A DNA stretch of 64,000 bases, taken from Rutpela maculata (lineage: Eukaryota; Arthropoda; Insecta; Coleoptera; Cerambycidae). The DNA is taken from assembly GCA_936432065.2 (NCBI GenBank), contig OW386286.2:9851208-9915207 (forward strand). The letters run 5' to 3'. A model generated the notes under the pieces. It was not told where the DNA came from, made no database searches, and saw only the letters and a program-made list of their open reading frames with translations. The translations under genes and the position numbers were made by a program. The stretch's first letter is position 1. Every line of letters begins with the position of its first letter. Below are positions 35,401 through 47,200 of the stretch, in pieces.

Positions 35401-35530
35401 CCCTAGGGCCCCACCAAGTGTCTTCTAACTTAGGAATTGGGGGCACTTCAAGCAATGTTTTCACTTGTAGATATATCAATATTGCTGCAACTACAGTTAT
35501 GACAGCTACTGCGGTGCCGGTGAAACCCAT
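20441..35530 (-). CDS. Jheh: Juvenile hormone epoxide hydrolase, complete, five coding exons
   Basis: This microsomal alpha/beta-hydrolase hydrates the epoxide of juvenile hormone (and its acid), helping end JH signalling. Coding exons: 35345-35530, 27727-28102, 25112-25474, 24401-24635 and 20441-20654. All junctions are GT-AG and the sum is 1,374 bp, or 457 residues, normal for the family. Visible features: N-terminal membrane anchor (about residues 4-23), WWGPR (about 46-50), epoxide-hydrolase N-domain in exon 2, oxyanion-hole HGWP (152-155), nucleophile Asp227 in GGDWGGN, epoxide-activating Tyr297 and Tyr372, and His428 in GGHFAAFE. The charge-relay acid position (SNDL, residue 402) is Asp where most relatives have Glu. 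The start Met matches the paralogue exon at 12342. The frame is unbroken and splices are clean, so it is judged functional. Introns of about 7.2, 2.3, 0.5 and 3.7 kb hold mobile elements. Confidence 0.95.
20880..21560. mobile_element. Fold-back element in JHEH intron 4 (a)
   Basis: The left arm, 20880-21007, and right arm, 21436-21560, are inverted copies over about 120 bp (TCGAACTCCTCTATACATTT; CTATTCTCCGGACTAATACC). The interior holds AAACACCAGCCGAAAGACTT, a word shared with the palindrome near 38780, so the two are related. No coding sequence; target duplication not clear. Confidence 0.7.
22143..23961. mobile_element. Fold-back element in JHEH intron 4 (b)
   Basis: Arms of about 280 bp (22143-22420 and 23680-23961) are inverted copies, with paired words such as CAGCAGCGTACATACAATAG and CTATTGTATGTACGCTGCTG. 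They extend out to AACACAGCCCC / GCGGAGCTGTGT. The interior has three loosely repeated segments, each with a CTGTAACTT-like word, RTTTAGGYRTAGACATT and a following A/T run (about 22775, 22970 and 23150). Short frames at 22497-22882 are A-rich noise. Confidence 0.7.
25500..25872. mobile_element. Fold-back MITE in JHEH intron 2
   Basis: It is a near-complete inverted repeat: left AATTAATAGTTTAAAAAACT, AATACTGCACTAAAAAGCC, CTACCCCGTAAGG and CGTGTTTGTAATTAAG, each met in reverse order on the right side. The total is about 370 bp with a short spacer around 25660-25735. Confidence 0.75.
25873..27726. other. JHEH intron 2, remainder
   Basis: AT-rich intron sequence. No open frame, RNA gene or clear mobile-element end was recognised. 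Confidence 0.6.
28799..30470 (-). mobile_element. Decayed Tc1/mariner-like transposon in JHEH intron 1
   Basis: One end is CAGTGTGTCCCAGGATAG directly after TA (28797-28798), a typical TA-inserting terminus. The matching inverted end was not found near 30400-30480, so that side is truncated or diverged. It carries the transposase remnant at 29478-30397. The noncoding part at 28930-29040 has a relative at 9516-9650. Confidence 0.65.
29478..30397 (-). pseudogene. Tc1/mariner-superfamily transposase, inactivated
   Basis: The N-terminal part (30397-30164, starts MKMVLTVRGKIYIVQCYG) resembles the DUF4817-type helix-turn-helix found in many insect transposases. After a frame change, 30134-29877 continues with the FSDESTF motif (first catalytic Asp). 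An in-frame TAG follows NCRF, then 29876-29478 continues with FQHDGCP (second Asp) and WPARSPDLSILDFFLWG (third acidic residue, Asp). About 35 residues separate the second and third acids, in the DDxD style of IS630/Tc1/mariner enzymes. One frameshift and at least one stop make it non-functional. It runs in the same direction as JHEH, within intron 1. Confidence 0.82.
30471..31680. other. JHEH intron 1, mixed repeat fragments
   Basis: 30465-30500 (GACGGACGGACAGACAG), 30690-30780 and 31225-31320 (CAGACAGAATTTTTTTTGCT) are short fragments of the ACTTCCACATCC family in inverse orientation. The rest is AT-rich with TTTTCACCCTTTCAGAGG-like words repeated at 30927 and 31196. No gene. Confidence 0.5.
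32720..34414 (+). repeat. ACTTCCACATCC-family repeat split by a palindromic insertion
   Basis: It starts ACTTCCACATCCAGTGG at 32720 and follows the family order to 33051. It is interrupted by the element 33052-34131 and resumes at ATACAAGAGAAGTTAAGGTC through the CCACCCCCACTACTACC tract to about 34414. The right terminus is degraded. Confidence 0.7.
33052..34131. mobile_element. 1.08-kb palindromic TA-inserted element
   Basis: The ends are CAGTGTGTCTCACTTTTCA and TGAAAAGTGAGACACACTG, with TA on both sides (33050-33051, 34132-34133). The two halves are inverted copies over about 480-500 bp each around a centre near 33590. An exact target duplication inside a known repeat confirms the borders. 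The host repeat elsewhere reads straight through ACTATATACAAGAG. The symmetric short frames at 33393-33587 and 33511-33750 mirror each other and are not genes. Confidence 0.87.
34967..35122. mobile_element. Small hAT-like MITE
   Basis: The terminal inverted repeat is CAGTGGCGGCTCGT / ACGAGCCGCCACTG, with 156 bp in total. Flanking octamers CTCCGTCG and CTCTGGTG match at only five of eight positions, so the target duplication is eroded or absent. It lies between the fold-back element and JHEH exon 1. Confidence 0.7.
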
Positions 35531-35640
35531 TATAGGCAAGCTTTAAACTATCTTCCGTCGTACTACCTACCGTTTTAAAAGTGATACTGAAGTCTAAACT
35601 AAATACAATGATTCGAATACTCAAGATGATTTTGACCTTC
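35531..35640 (-). promoter_or_regulatory. JHEH 5' flank conserved with the paralogue
   Basis: It matches 12343-12430: CTTCCGTCGTAC beside the start and AAATACAATGATTCGAATA further upstream. It probably contains the 5'UTR and proximal promoter. The exact transcription start cannot be read from sequence alone. Confidence 0.5.
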
Positions 35641-35910
35641 AGATCCCCTTAAAAATATTTCGCTTACCAGCCAGCCAGCTAACAATAAATTTATTATGTT
35701 GGTAATTTGAGATGCTAAGACCTTGAACGCAGCTATAATCAAAATTTTTGTATTTATAAATAGGGTTACATAAAAAATATCTGATATCACATATCGTTTT
35801 TATCAAGTCAGTGGGTGCGCCTTGGTAACACTGCACTGTTTGTCACACATTTGCCTCTGGTCTATCTCTTATCGTAAGTAGTCCATCATTGATAATTGCA
35901 TAATACCCTG

Positions 35911-36525
35911 CAGCGGCGGCTGGTGAAATTTCAATATTTTTTTTCTCGTCTGTGGCGCATGGGACTCATACGAAATTTGGGAAATAACATCTAGAGAAGC
36001 ACTTCTCTAAAAAATTTTGAAAAAGCGGTTTGCGAAAAAATTTTTGAAAATTCGTTAGCCTCCCCTGGGTCTAGGGACTCCTGTTTATTTTTATTTTTTT
36101 TTGTCATATGCATTTGACTTTTCATAAAAATACAACAACAGATTTTGGAGTTTATGAAAATATTTTCATTACTAACTGAGATACAACGAATTGAAATATT
36201 GTAATTTGTTAAATTGTAAATTACAAAATTTCAGTTCCTTGTATTTCAGTTAGTAATGAAAATATTTTCACAAACTTCAAAATCTATTGTTGTATTTTTA
36301 TGAAAAGTCAAATGGATATGACAAAAAAAAAATAAAAATAAACAGGAGTCCCTAGACCCAGGGAAGGCTAACGAATTTTCAAAAATTTTTTCGCAAACTG
36401 CTTTTTCAAAATTTTTAGGGGTCATTAGAGAAGTGCTTCTCTAGATGTTATTTCCCAAATTTCGTATGGGTCCCATGCGCCATAGACGAGCAAAAAAATA
36501 TTGAAATTTCACCCAACCGCCACTG
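35911..36525. mobile_element. Palindromic hAT-like element with 8-bp target duplication
   Basis: ATACCCTG is repeated exactly at 35903-35910 and 36526-36533. The ends are CAGCGGCGGCTGG and CCAACCGCCACTG. The whole 615-bp element is one inverted repeat (for example CTAGAGAAGCACTTCTCTAA, GGGTCTAGGGACTCCTGT and ACAACAACAGATTTTGGAGT on the left, mirrored on the right) with its axis near 36215. No coding capacity. Confidence 0.85.
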
Positions 36526-36533
36526 ATACCCTG

Positions 36534-38340
36534 GACTCACGACATGGTTTTCTACAGAACTTGAAGTTAAAATTGATAGAGGAAGAGCTCTAGCGACGGA
36601 TTTAGTTTAGGTGTTTCAGTAAGCTTGAAAGTGAATAGAAAGACCCTCGCAAAAGGATTGAATAGAGAATTGCAGGTCTTACATTCGAGCGCGGCCATAG
36701 GCGCCGGAACCACTGGGGCTGCGCTGCCTGGGCCCCCTCGCTCAATTTAGTAGAGGCCTGCTGAAATCAGAATTTCTTATGTATACGGATAAAAAAATTA
36801 AACAGATTAAATCATCAAATATTCGACTCTATTCGATTTTCATACTGACAACCACGAAAATCTCTCGAAACATTTTATTCGCCTCTACGAGGAGGGAATT
36901 CATTCTCTGACCAAATCTTACTGTATGCTCCTCCGGAAAAGGCCGTCCCCCCTCTGATATCGTGGTCGAATTGGGAAATTCAAGTGAAGAGAACTCGAGA
37001 AATCTCACCCCCCCGCTCATCAATTTTCAGAAGAGAAACGTTTTGCCCCCAATATCGTGGACGATTTGGGGAAATTCAAGCTTCAAGTTGGGAGAATTCG
37101 CTGCTCATCAATTTTCATTTCTAGAAACATTTTTTTCCCTTTAAACAAGTAAAAAAATTACTATAGAATGCAATGTTTTAATAGAGAAAAGTATTACTTT
37201 ATCGAAAAAATGTTACAGACCAATTACAAAAAGTACAAACTGGGAATTAATTATATTTTTTGTTTATTGATGTAGGATTAATAATTTCGGAGATATTTAA
37301 GTTTATATTTTGCATCCACGTGTTTCGAAATTACCTTTAAAGTTTAAAATGCATTTTTTTAAAGCAAGTACTTTAAATGAACAAAAAGTTTGAGTATCTA
37401 GGTAATGCTACATTTTAACGAAAGGTCCCATTTTTTGGTTTTTCGCTTATATCTCGGAAACTATGCGTCGTAGCGGCTTGGCCACTCTATACAAAATTGA
37501 AGCTGATGCCAGTATGGTCTACAGCCTACGTCAGCTGTAGACAGCACCAGCATCTTTGTCTCTGTCTTTTGCACGGAAATCAGATATATATCTGTCTCTG
37601 TTTGATTCGATTCGCCGCTCCGCGCGTCTCTCTCGTCCAAAAGCTGCTGATCGAGGTAATCGGATAGTTTACTGACCTTGTGTTAAACCTACCTAATATT
37701 ATTACTAATTACTAATAGTTCCGGGGTTAGGTAGGCAGGGCTGGACTGGTGTGGAGGGATCCCCTGAGAAGAGGCTTATTTAGACCCCATCGCTTGTTCA
37801 CACATTATTTTGCAAAAAAATCTGGAGGTAGGTGGAACAATAGTTTAAGTAATCAAAATATACCGAGAATAAAACAAAAACAAACAAACAGACAAACAAA
37901 TATTTTTTATTAGTATTGAGATAGTGCTATAAACAAAATTTCTTCCCTCATTCAATTTCTTCTTTCAAAAATGAATCGGTTTGGACCACCTGACTGAAAT
38001 ACAGGTATGTATACCTATGTTACGTATATACACATAGGTATATATGCCTATGTTACAGTCGGATGATTTTCTCTGCACATGATCTCCCATTCTCAAATAG
38101 CTTCAGACTGATGATGTTGCCATCTTGTGTGGAGCTATTGATGCATGGAGTAGTTTTTCCAGGTAATCTAAAAACCGTACGATTATAATATCTAGAATGT
38201 CGAAAATTTGTTTCCCAGTACCACACCATGAATTTCATGAACCAAAATAAGACAAAATATCAAAATGTGGAAAAAGCCTTCTATACAAACTTTATATGAT
38301 AGTTCTCTTATTACATTGTTAATCAAATAAATTAACACTT
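36534..38340. other. Intergenic region between JHEH and Hps4
   Basis: No gene was recognised. 36950-37130 is an imperfect internal duplication (ATATCGTGGWCGAWTTGGGRA, GCTCATCAATTTTCA). 37490-37650 is locally GC-richer (GCCGCTCCGCGCGTCTCTCTCG) and followed by GAG|GTAATC. It could be a 5' untranslated exon or promoter of Hps4, but this is conjecture. Confidence 0.4.
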
Positions 38341-38375
38341 TGCTCGAAGACGAGTCACTTTTACATGATAACACT

Positions 38376-38379
38376 GAGA

Positions 38380-38414
<35 letters not shown>

Positions 38415-38415
38415 C
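38376..38415 (+). repeat. (AAT)n microsatellite
   Basis: About 12 AAT units. Just downstream, a 33-bp segment (TTTATCAAACCCTTGTTTGCC...) is duplicated directly before each of two TA tracts. Confidence 0.85.
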
Positions 38416-38488
38416 TCTTTATCAAACCCTTGTTTGCCAAATACAAAATATATATATATATATTTATCAAACCCTTGTTTGCCAAATA

Positions 38489-39568
<1,080 letters not shown>

Positions 39569-39636
39569 CAAAAAGATATATTTACAAAAAATACAAAATA
39601 TTTTTAATGATATATAAAACAATACATAGTATGTAC

Positions 39637-40700
39637 TAGAGATGGGCGCGTGAGTCGATTTTGACTCACGCTCACGCATGCTCACGACTTTAAACCTTTA
39701 GCTCACGCACACTCACGCACGACTGATATATGTTAAGGCAAACTCACGCACGGGATCTTTTAACTCACGCACACTCACGAAATCTTCCGTGATTTGGTAC
39801 CTTAAATGTACACGCTCACGCCGTGACACGGTGAAATTCACGTCACGTGACCATCTCTGGACCAGAGTGACCAGACCAGGCCAGGAGGGCTAGGCGACTG
39901 GCGAATGCAGTAGAGAGAGATTGCAATTACGCAGTTTGATTTGAATGTTGCGTCATTCATCCTGTCCCATGATACAAAGAATAGAAGGTATGATACTCAG
40001 TTCGCCAAATTCGGTCCGGTTGGCGCAAGACGTCACGCGGTGATAGCGGGATTTTAAATTACATAGGATTTTCCTCATGATACAAAGGATTTGTATCATG
40101 GATTTGCCTGAACTCATTGGCATTTTGAATAAATAGGGATTCTTAGTGTTCTTAGTAACCATCGTTCTTTATAAATGAGCTTTATCTCCGCATAAATACG
40201 TTTTAAACATATTGTCACTTTTACATGATGCCAATGCACAGCACATTTTTATAACTAAAGGTTATTGCAAGAACACTAAAATAAGTAAAATAATCCAAAA
40301 AACAACTTCCACAGACGTCGGCAAACTCACTTTTACGAAGGAAGCGGGTAGAAAATTATCACCGCGTGACGAACAACTGTCGATTTGGCTCCGCCCACAT
40401 GCGCAATCCCATACCTTGTATTCTTTGTATCATGATCCTGTCCTTTTCCCTCCCTTCTCGCGCTCGTGTTCCGTCTATCGCTTCGCTTCTTATTCTTGTC
40501 ACGACACGACAGGTTGAAGTTTTAAAGCAGGGATGGGGCGTCGTGTCACGGCGTGAATATTATCTCACGCACGCTCACGCACGCTCACGCACGGGATCTT
40601 TTGACTCACGCACACTCACGAAATCTTCCGTGATTTGGTACCTTAAATGTACACGCTCACGCCGTGACACGGTGAAATTCACGTCACGTGACCATCTCTA
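39637..40700. mobile_element. hAT-type element with CTCACGC subterminal repeats
   Basis: GTATGTAC is repeated exactly at 39629-39636 and 40701-40708. The ends are TAGAGATGG and CCATCTCTA. The subterminal regions carry many ACTCACGC/GCTCACGC words (39660-39840 and 40555-40690), the usual pattern of hAT transposase binding sites. At 39845-39858 there is a second inner CGTGACCATCTCTGG end, so this may be one copy nested in or fused to another. The interior 39950-40440 has ATGATACAAAGAAT-type inverted words and no transposase. Confidence 0.85.
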
Positions 40701-40708
40701 GTATGTAC

Positions 40709-41268
40709 CTTAAAAACTATACTAGATAATGAGTTTCATTGTTACCATTGAGTCATGGTAGTCCGAAATGTATTCAATTAATGACCTGATTAAAGAGCAG
40801 CATTTATACACAAAACCATAAAGCACGAAAGAAGCAGGCAAATATGCGTTAAAATGAATTCACATGCTACTTCAATGCAAACTTAGATATTGTGTGTGAT
40901 TAATACCAGAAGGGAATGTACTTGAAAGTTCTTTATTATATGCCAATATCTATTTATGTATAGTATCCATTGATGTCTACTGTGTAGTGAATTTTCGTTA
41001 ACTATTTGTTTCCATGTGGCAAGTGGCTTTTTGTGCACGAACCTTGTGCGACAGGAAGAAGACGATAATATCTTTAAGGTTAGAAATTCTGATTATCTTT
41101 GAGGTTTCCAAAATAAACATAAATATGAAATTTAAAAACAAATATTTGTTTTATCGCTTTTAACTAAATATTACCAAACGTATGGTTTATAAACACACTC
41201 TCAACATGGCCAAGTCAGTTATTTTATAAAATAGAATTGTATCACATTAAAACAATTTTTTTTATCAG
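40709..41268. other. Upstream region of Hps4 coding exon 1
   Basis: AT-rich. A splice acceptor (TTTTTTTTATCAG|GG) at 41267-41268 means an upstream, probably untranslated, exon exists, but its position was not identified. Confidence 0.5.
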
Positions 41269-41275
41269 GGAAACG

Positions 41276-44200
41276 ATGATCATTTTTGTGTATGATACTC
41301 AAATGGTTCAGAAAGAAGAGGATGACCCGGCTTCTGCTATATTGTACTTCCATCCAAATTGGGTGTCTGATCAACAAAAAGCAGCTCTCTGCGGACAAAT
41401 TATGGGAACTATACAATGCATTAAAAGCATCTTTACAAAACCGAAAATAGTGACTCTTCAGAGTGGAAAATTTTTTGTGGTAGAAAATGGGAGATACTTA
41501 TTGGTAAATAAATAAATCTTTAAGTAACATGAGATTTTTGCTAAATGCATATTTTTAGGCTGTGGGTACTGACAGAAATATAACAGACTGGCTGTTAAAG
41601 CACAGAGCGACAACTTTATATTCTTTAGTTAATTTCTTCCATAAGGATTTTGAGTCTCTGGCTAATATTTATAGGGGTGAGAGCCTTTCAGCCAAATTGT
41701 ATCATATATTTGACACTTATCTAAAAATGTTAGTTTTTGGAGGAAATTTATTCTCAAACATACCGTCGCTTGCTCTACCAAAGGTAGGATAATTATCTAC
41801 TTAACTATATAAAAATAATAATAAGTAATAAATATGTTCTTTATTGGAAAGATCCAAAGGGCTATCGACCGAAGTCCTTCTGGCTGTATAGTAATACAGT
41901 GTTAACAAAGATTGTTATTACAGATTGTGTACAATTATTATAATATTCATATATATAACAAAAATTATATCGATATGCGTAGTAATAATATTAATAAACC
42001 CATAGATTATGTTGGGTTCTTATTGTAGTTGTTTTATCTTCTCGATTAAGGTATAATCTGATGTCTTAAATTTAGCTCTAAGGTTGGGATTTCGTATTGT
42101 GCAGGATTCATCTATTTTTTGTATGCTGTGTTGAGTATTGGCGAATTTTGTTTGTAACATTGACATACTACAAAGTGGACTGCATGTTCCGTATGCTAGC
42201 AATGCAAACGGAACGTAGTCAACATAGTCGAAACAATTTAGGCAACCCGCATTACGCATTAAAGGCAAAAAGCTGCGTAATTCTATTAGAAACACAATTG
42301 TGTTGTTACAAATACAATTTTTAACTGGTTTTTAATTGAAAATAATATTAGTTATAATTGTTTATCACAAATATACAAGAAATACAACAATTCCAGCTCA
42401 ACAATTGTTCAGATTATAAAAAATTATGTGAATTTAGAAATAAAATAAAAATACCTATCAATTCCAAATGTGGTGTCACTGAATCCATTGTGTAACAACA
42501 ATCAATAATCATGCAAAGCTGTGTACGATTTTGATGCCCTTTTTGCTCTTAATGTGTATTGCTGGTTGCTGGAGATGTCAACAACCCAATTGTTTGTAAC
42601 GAGCAGTCCATTTGTAGTAGGTCGATGATTTGTAGCTAAGTGAGACGTGTTTGAATTGATTCTATTTTTATTTTTTGGTATAATTTGATGTTTAATATAT
42701 TGTGGAGATGGTTATGTGGGTGACGTAATTTGGTAATACTTCGAAGAACTGTTCTTTCTCCCACCTCTAAATTTTTCTTAGCTTGGGGTCCGCTGTCAAA
42801 GTAGAGTATGTGTCCATATTCCAATATGTGTCTGCAGATACTTCCATAAATTTGTGCTGCTGTGACTGTAGATATTCCATTATATTCGGAACCAGTTTTC
42901 TGTGGTTATTATCAAATGTTGCAGTTGCTGGATTGTACTGCAAAGGTTTGAGTTGTGTGATATTAATGCAGTGTCGCCAGCGAATTGTAGTATATGCCTA
43001 GGTCAGGATGACTGCAGCTATAGATGTGGCAATAAATACTTATTGTATTGAATAAAAGAAAGAGGTGATCCTTATGGAACCCCCTGTGTTTATTCTGGGA
43101 CAAAATGTTCGGAATAGCTGTTATTGATTTTTATTTGTATTTGACGCAGATCCAGGAAGCTTATTGTTAAGTGTATTATGTAGTCGGGATAGTCCAGAGA
43201 TTTTAACTTGTATATTAGTCCCATATGCCATACACTGTCAAACGCTTTATTGATGTCTAAGAATAAGGCTGCTGATTTATTGCCTTCCAATTTGGCCGTT
43301 TGGACATTTGATGTTAGTATTATTAGTGGATGAAAGACAGAAGACTTTCAGGTAAAATCAAATTAGTAACCAGGTATTTTATGGTTGATATGTTCTTCGA
43401 GTAATGTTTTTATGGTTTTTTCGAATGTTTTCCCCAGTGCAGGCAAAAGTGTGATTGGTTGATAGTTGTGAGCTTTGAAATGATCTGTATTGGGTTTGGG
43501 AATACCTAAGTAGTTATTATGATTCCCTTTTTCCATTTTTTCAGAAGTCGTATATAAAAATACACATGCGATGAGCATGTTAGACAGTAAATATTATCTA
43601 AAAAATTATTAGATCAAAACGTTATTGTTCCAAATTAATAGCACGTGCATAAACAAACACTAAGAACTTGTATTTTCGCTCTGATTTTTAAGCTGTTGTG
43701 TAATTCATGTAGAACTATATTTTGTATTCATTAATTTTTAGAGTGCAAGTAACGTTTTTATAGAAGCTATACACTTTCTTCAGTGTTGCCAAGAATATAA
43801 TCATGTTCTAGGAGGTTCCATATTATATCATAACAAGTAAGTGGTCAATTTCTATCTAAAATTGTTTATTATAATATATTCCCAATGAACAACTTTTGTT
43901 TTATAAAGCTTCTTAAAATATCACCATCACCGAATTATAAAACCTTTGGCAATATAAATTTTTAATGACATTTCAGTTTTAAAGAGTTTAAATGGCAGGC
44001 TCTATAAAGGTTATTATGCCACTGTTTGGTAACCTTATATAACTAGCTGTTACCTTTATATAACTTTTTATAGGTCTTATGCCCTTTTTAAGTGACGAGA
44101 ATATTTCCGCAACCTTTATAAACATTCTTTCTATTATGATTCTGTTGGATAACGGACTATAATTCTTTGAGGGTTAATTGCCCCAGGTCTTTGCATATGT

Positions 44201-47200
44201 GCGCCTCTAAATGGGTGCGAACGATAAATACAAGCCAAAATTATTAAAGTACAAAAAAAGCGAGCTGCGCTGTTCTTACCTGTGACTAGATTGTTTTCAC
44301 TAAATTCCAAATGGTGCGTGCACCTTTGTCTATTTTTGAGTACACAGTTCAGTATAAGACGTTGCGAGAGAAAATCAAACAAATTGTCAGAAATATGAAA
44401 AATAGTCACTTTTTATTAATTTTGAGTTTTTCAAGTCAGCTTTTTTCTTCAAAGAGAACAGAGACAGAAAATACGCGAAAATATGTGATAATGAAGGGAA
44501 ATTTAACGCGACTCGAGATTAAAATATAATTTATATAAAACTGGGAATAATAGAAATAAAGAGAAAGATATAAAAGCCATTGCTGAACAGATTCTCTTTA
44601 GGTGTTTTTCGTTAAAAATGCATACAGAGTAATGCGACAAGTCAATTCTTGAAAAAAAAAAAGTACTACTGTGCTATGGACATTGCATTTTGAATTTTTT
44701 ATTCTGCATTTTTCTCAACTATACCAATATGATGTCCAAAGATGCAAGCCCATGAGGCCCCTCTCGATTAAAAAAAAAAAGTTATTAAAAGTGATAGAAG
44801 TTGGTGATGGAAACGTTTCTGTTATCACTTTATAAAACCTGCTCTTCGGTCTTTTAGTAATTTTACATACCCACCATAAAATTTCACAACCAATTAGTAA
44901 CCTTATAAACCTTCAATACAAACTCACAACCTTAATAAAATCCTTATAAAAACTAACAGTTACTAAGGTGATAAAAATTGTTCAATGGGTTTGGTAATAA
45001 AATATTTGAATTTATCGACATGTGAATAAAAATGTGAAACATTTTTACACCGAAGACCTCAAAAAATGTAAACTATAATCCATAATCCACATCTTTATTA
45101 CGTTTTTACTTTTAGGGTGGTTGCTACACAACTTAGCTCTGCGTTAACCAAGCGTCTTGTACTCACAGATCCATATAGAATAAAGTGTCCTGCAGAAGTA
45201 GCCGAAGTGGCTTTTGATCTACCGTTGGGTGTTCAACTTCTACAGGTTTATATATCACATAAAGAATACTGCAATTTACTTGAGTTGTCCTTGAGAAATC
45301 GAAGTATTTATCAGTATTTAAGCAAGAAAAGTATTAAAAAGGTGAGAGTACTTACTTTGATAAATTATTTTATATGTTTTTTAACACATTGTTACTTTAT
45401 TATTTAAAATATGACCACCTAGCTTCATTTAATACATTGGTATTAATTGAAAGGAATATCAAGGTAGTTCATGTTTTACTTTTAAGGAATTTTGATTTTC
45501 GTAAGTAAAATTTATAACCTCTCCACCACCCCACTTCATATGTATTTATTTTATTTGTTAGTCACTTTCCTTGTTAGTCATTCTAGCAAAAAGATTATCA
45601 TGGTTTCGAGGATGTTAGTTTTTACGTAATCATGTAAATAAAAATCTAGAGCGATGGAGATAAAATCTACATATTACACATGTGTAGATCATCTAAAAAG
45701 AATTTTAAATAGAAAGTTAAGTATTGCTTTAGAAAAGTCTGCAAAAGTATTTACACAAAATTTTTCTATTTGGCACCTTTTATTTTTTAATTATTTTTTA
45801 TTTTGGATAACTACATGTCAAATATTATTCACCACCACATTTTTTTCATTAAATATTGTATTTTTCATTGAAATTATATCAGATTCCTTCCTTAACAATG
45901 GTGTTAACTAGCTGCCAAATATTATTTTTCTCTGCCAAATAGGTTTTTTTACATATAGCACCAACAAAAAGACAGACAGAGACCATGATACTATGAAATA
46001 GGAGATAAGCTCGGTGAGAGTACCAGCTTTTGACCTGTGCACATAGCATTACTTGCTAGTCACTTTCAAGTCGAACCTGCGGCAGGCGCATGTCCAATGT
46101 GTGCCTAAAGATACATTGAAAACCTTAAGACCAAGGAAGCTGAAATACTGCAGGCAGATATTTACTTTTTAAAATCATAGAATTCAAAGACTGCATTCGT
46201 CAGCATTTTTTCATTTTGCAATAATACCGCTGTGGGTTTAAATGCTGGTATGAACACCTCCAAAATAATGGATGCAAGCAGATACAATCTTTTGTGCCCT
46301 TGATATTTCAACGGGGTATAAGCTATTGATATATTAGTTGCTATTTAATTCGTTTTTATTTAATATCAAATTTAATTTATTTAATTAAACACAGTAAATA
46401 GTAGTAGTAAATTATATACTTCTTTAATTAATTTAATTATCAGCTGTGCATTTATCTAATTTTATTCAGGAAAATGGACAAACCGTCAAAAATGAAAAGT
46501 GTTTATTCTGTTATTTAGTAGTTTTAACAATCTTTCTTCGAGATAAATTGTCGGATTCTTTAACGCTTCTATTAATAAAATACATTTTGCATCTGTAAAA
46601 TAGTGTTTTCGCTGTATGACTTATTTCAGTAGCGCAGGATATATCATTGTGTTTTCTCATGCATGTAATTATTACAAATAATGACTCTCCATTGATTTGC
46701 TCAAGGGTTTTTTAAATTTTTTGCTACTGCAAGAAAATCTGAATTCGATTTCATTAAACAACACTCTAACGCACATTGTTTTTACACCATTCTCTGTGCT
46801 GTTTCATCCACAAGAACGTTCCGTATACTTAATTGCAATTTTCTCAAAAACTGTTAATCTTAAGAAAAAACAGTTTCAAATAAAAAGGTTACGTCCATCT
46901 TTTATCTTTATTTCTACTCCTTAGACTTGGTATCTATTTTGAAAGATAAAAAACTATCTTGCTTGTCATATTAAACCTGTAAACCTCACATTCCATCGAC
47001 ATAGCTTTAGAAAAAAAAAATTTCTACACTTATTAAAATTTGACCATTGCATTAAAACATTTTGTTAACAAATAGGTAGTGATAACACGGTAAAAATTTG
47101 AATCCAATTCGTTGTACAGTTTTTGAGTTAGAGCAAGTTAAACGAAATAATAAGTGTTTTAATTATTTTCACATATTTGTCTGTATCTTTTGTCTTGATG

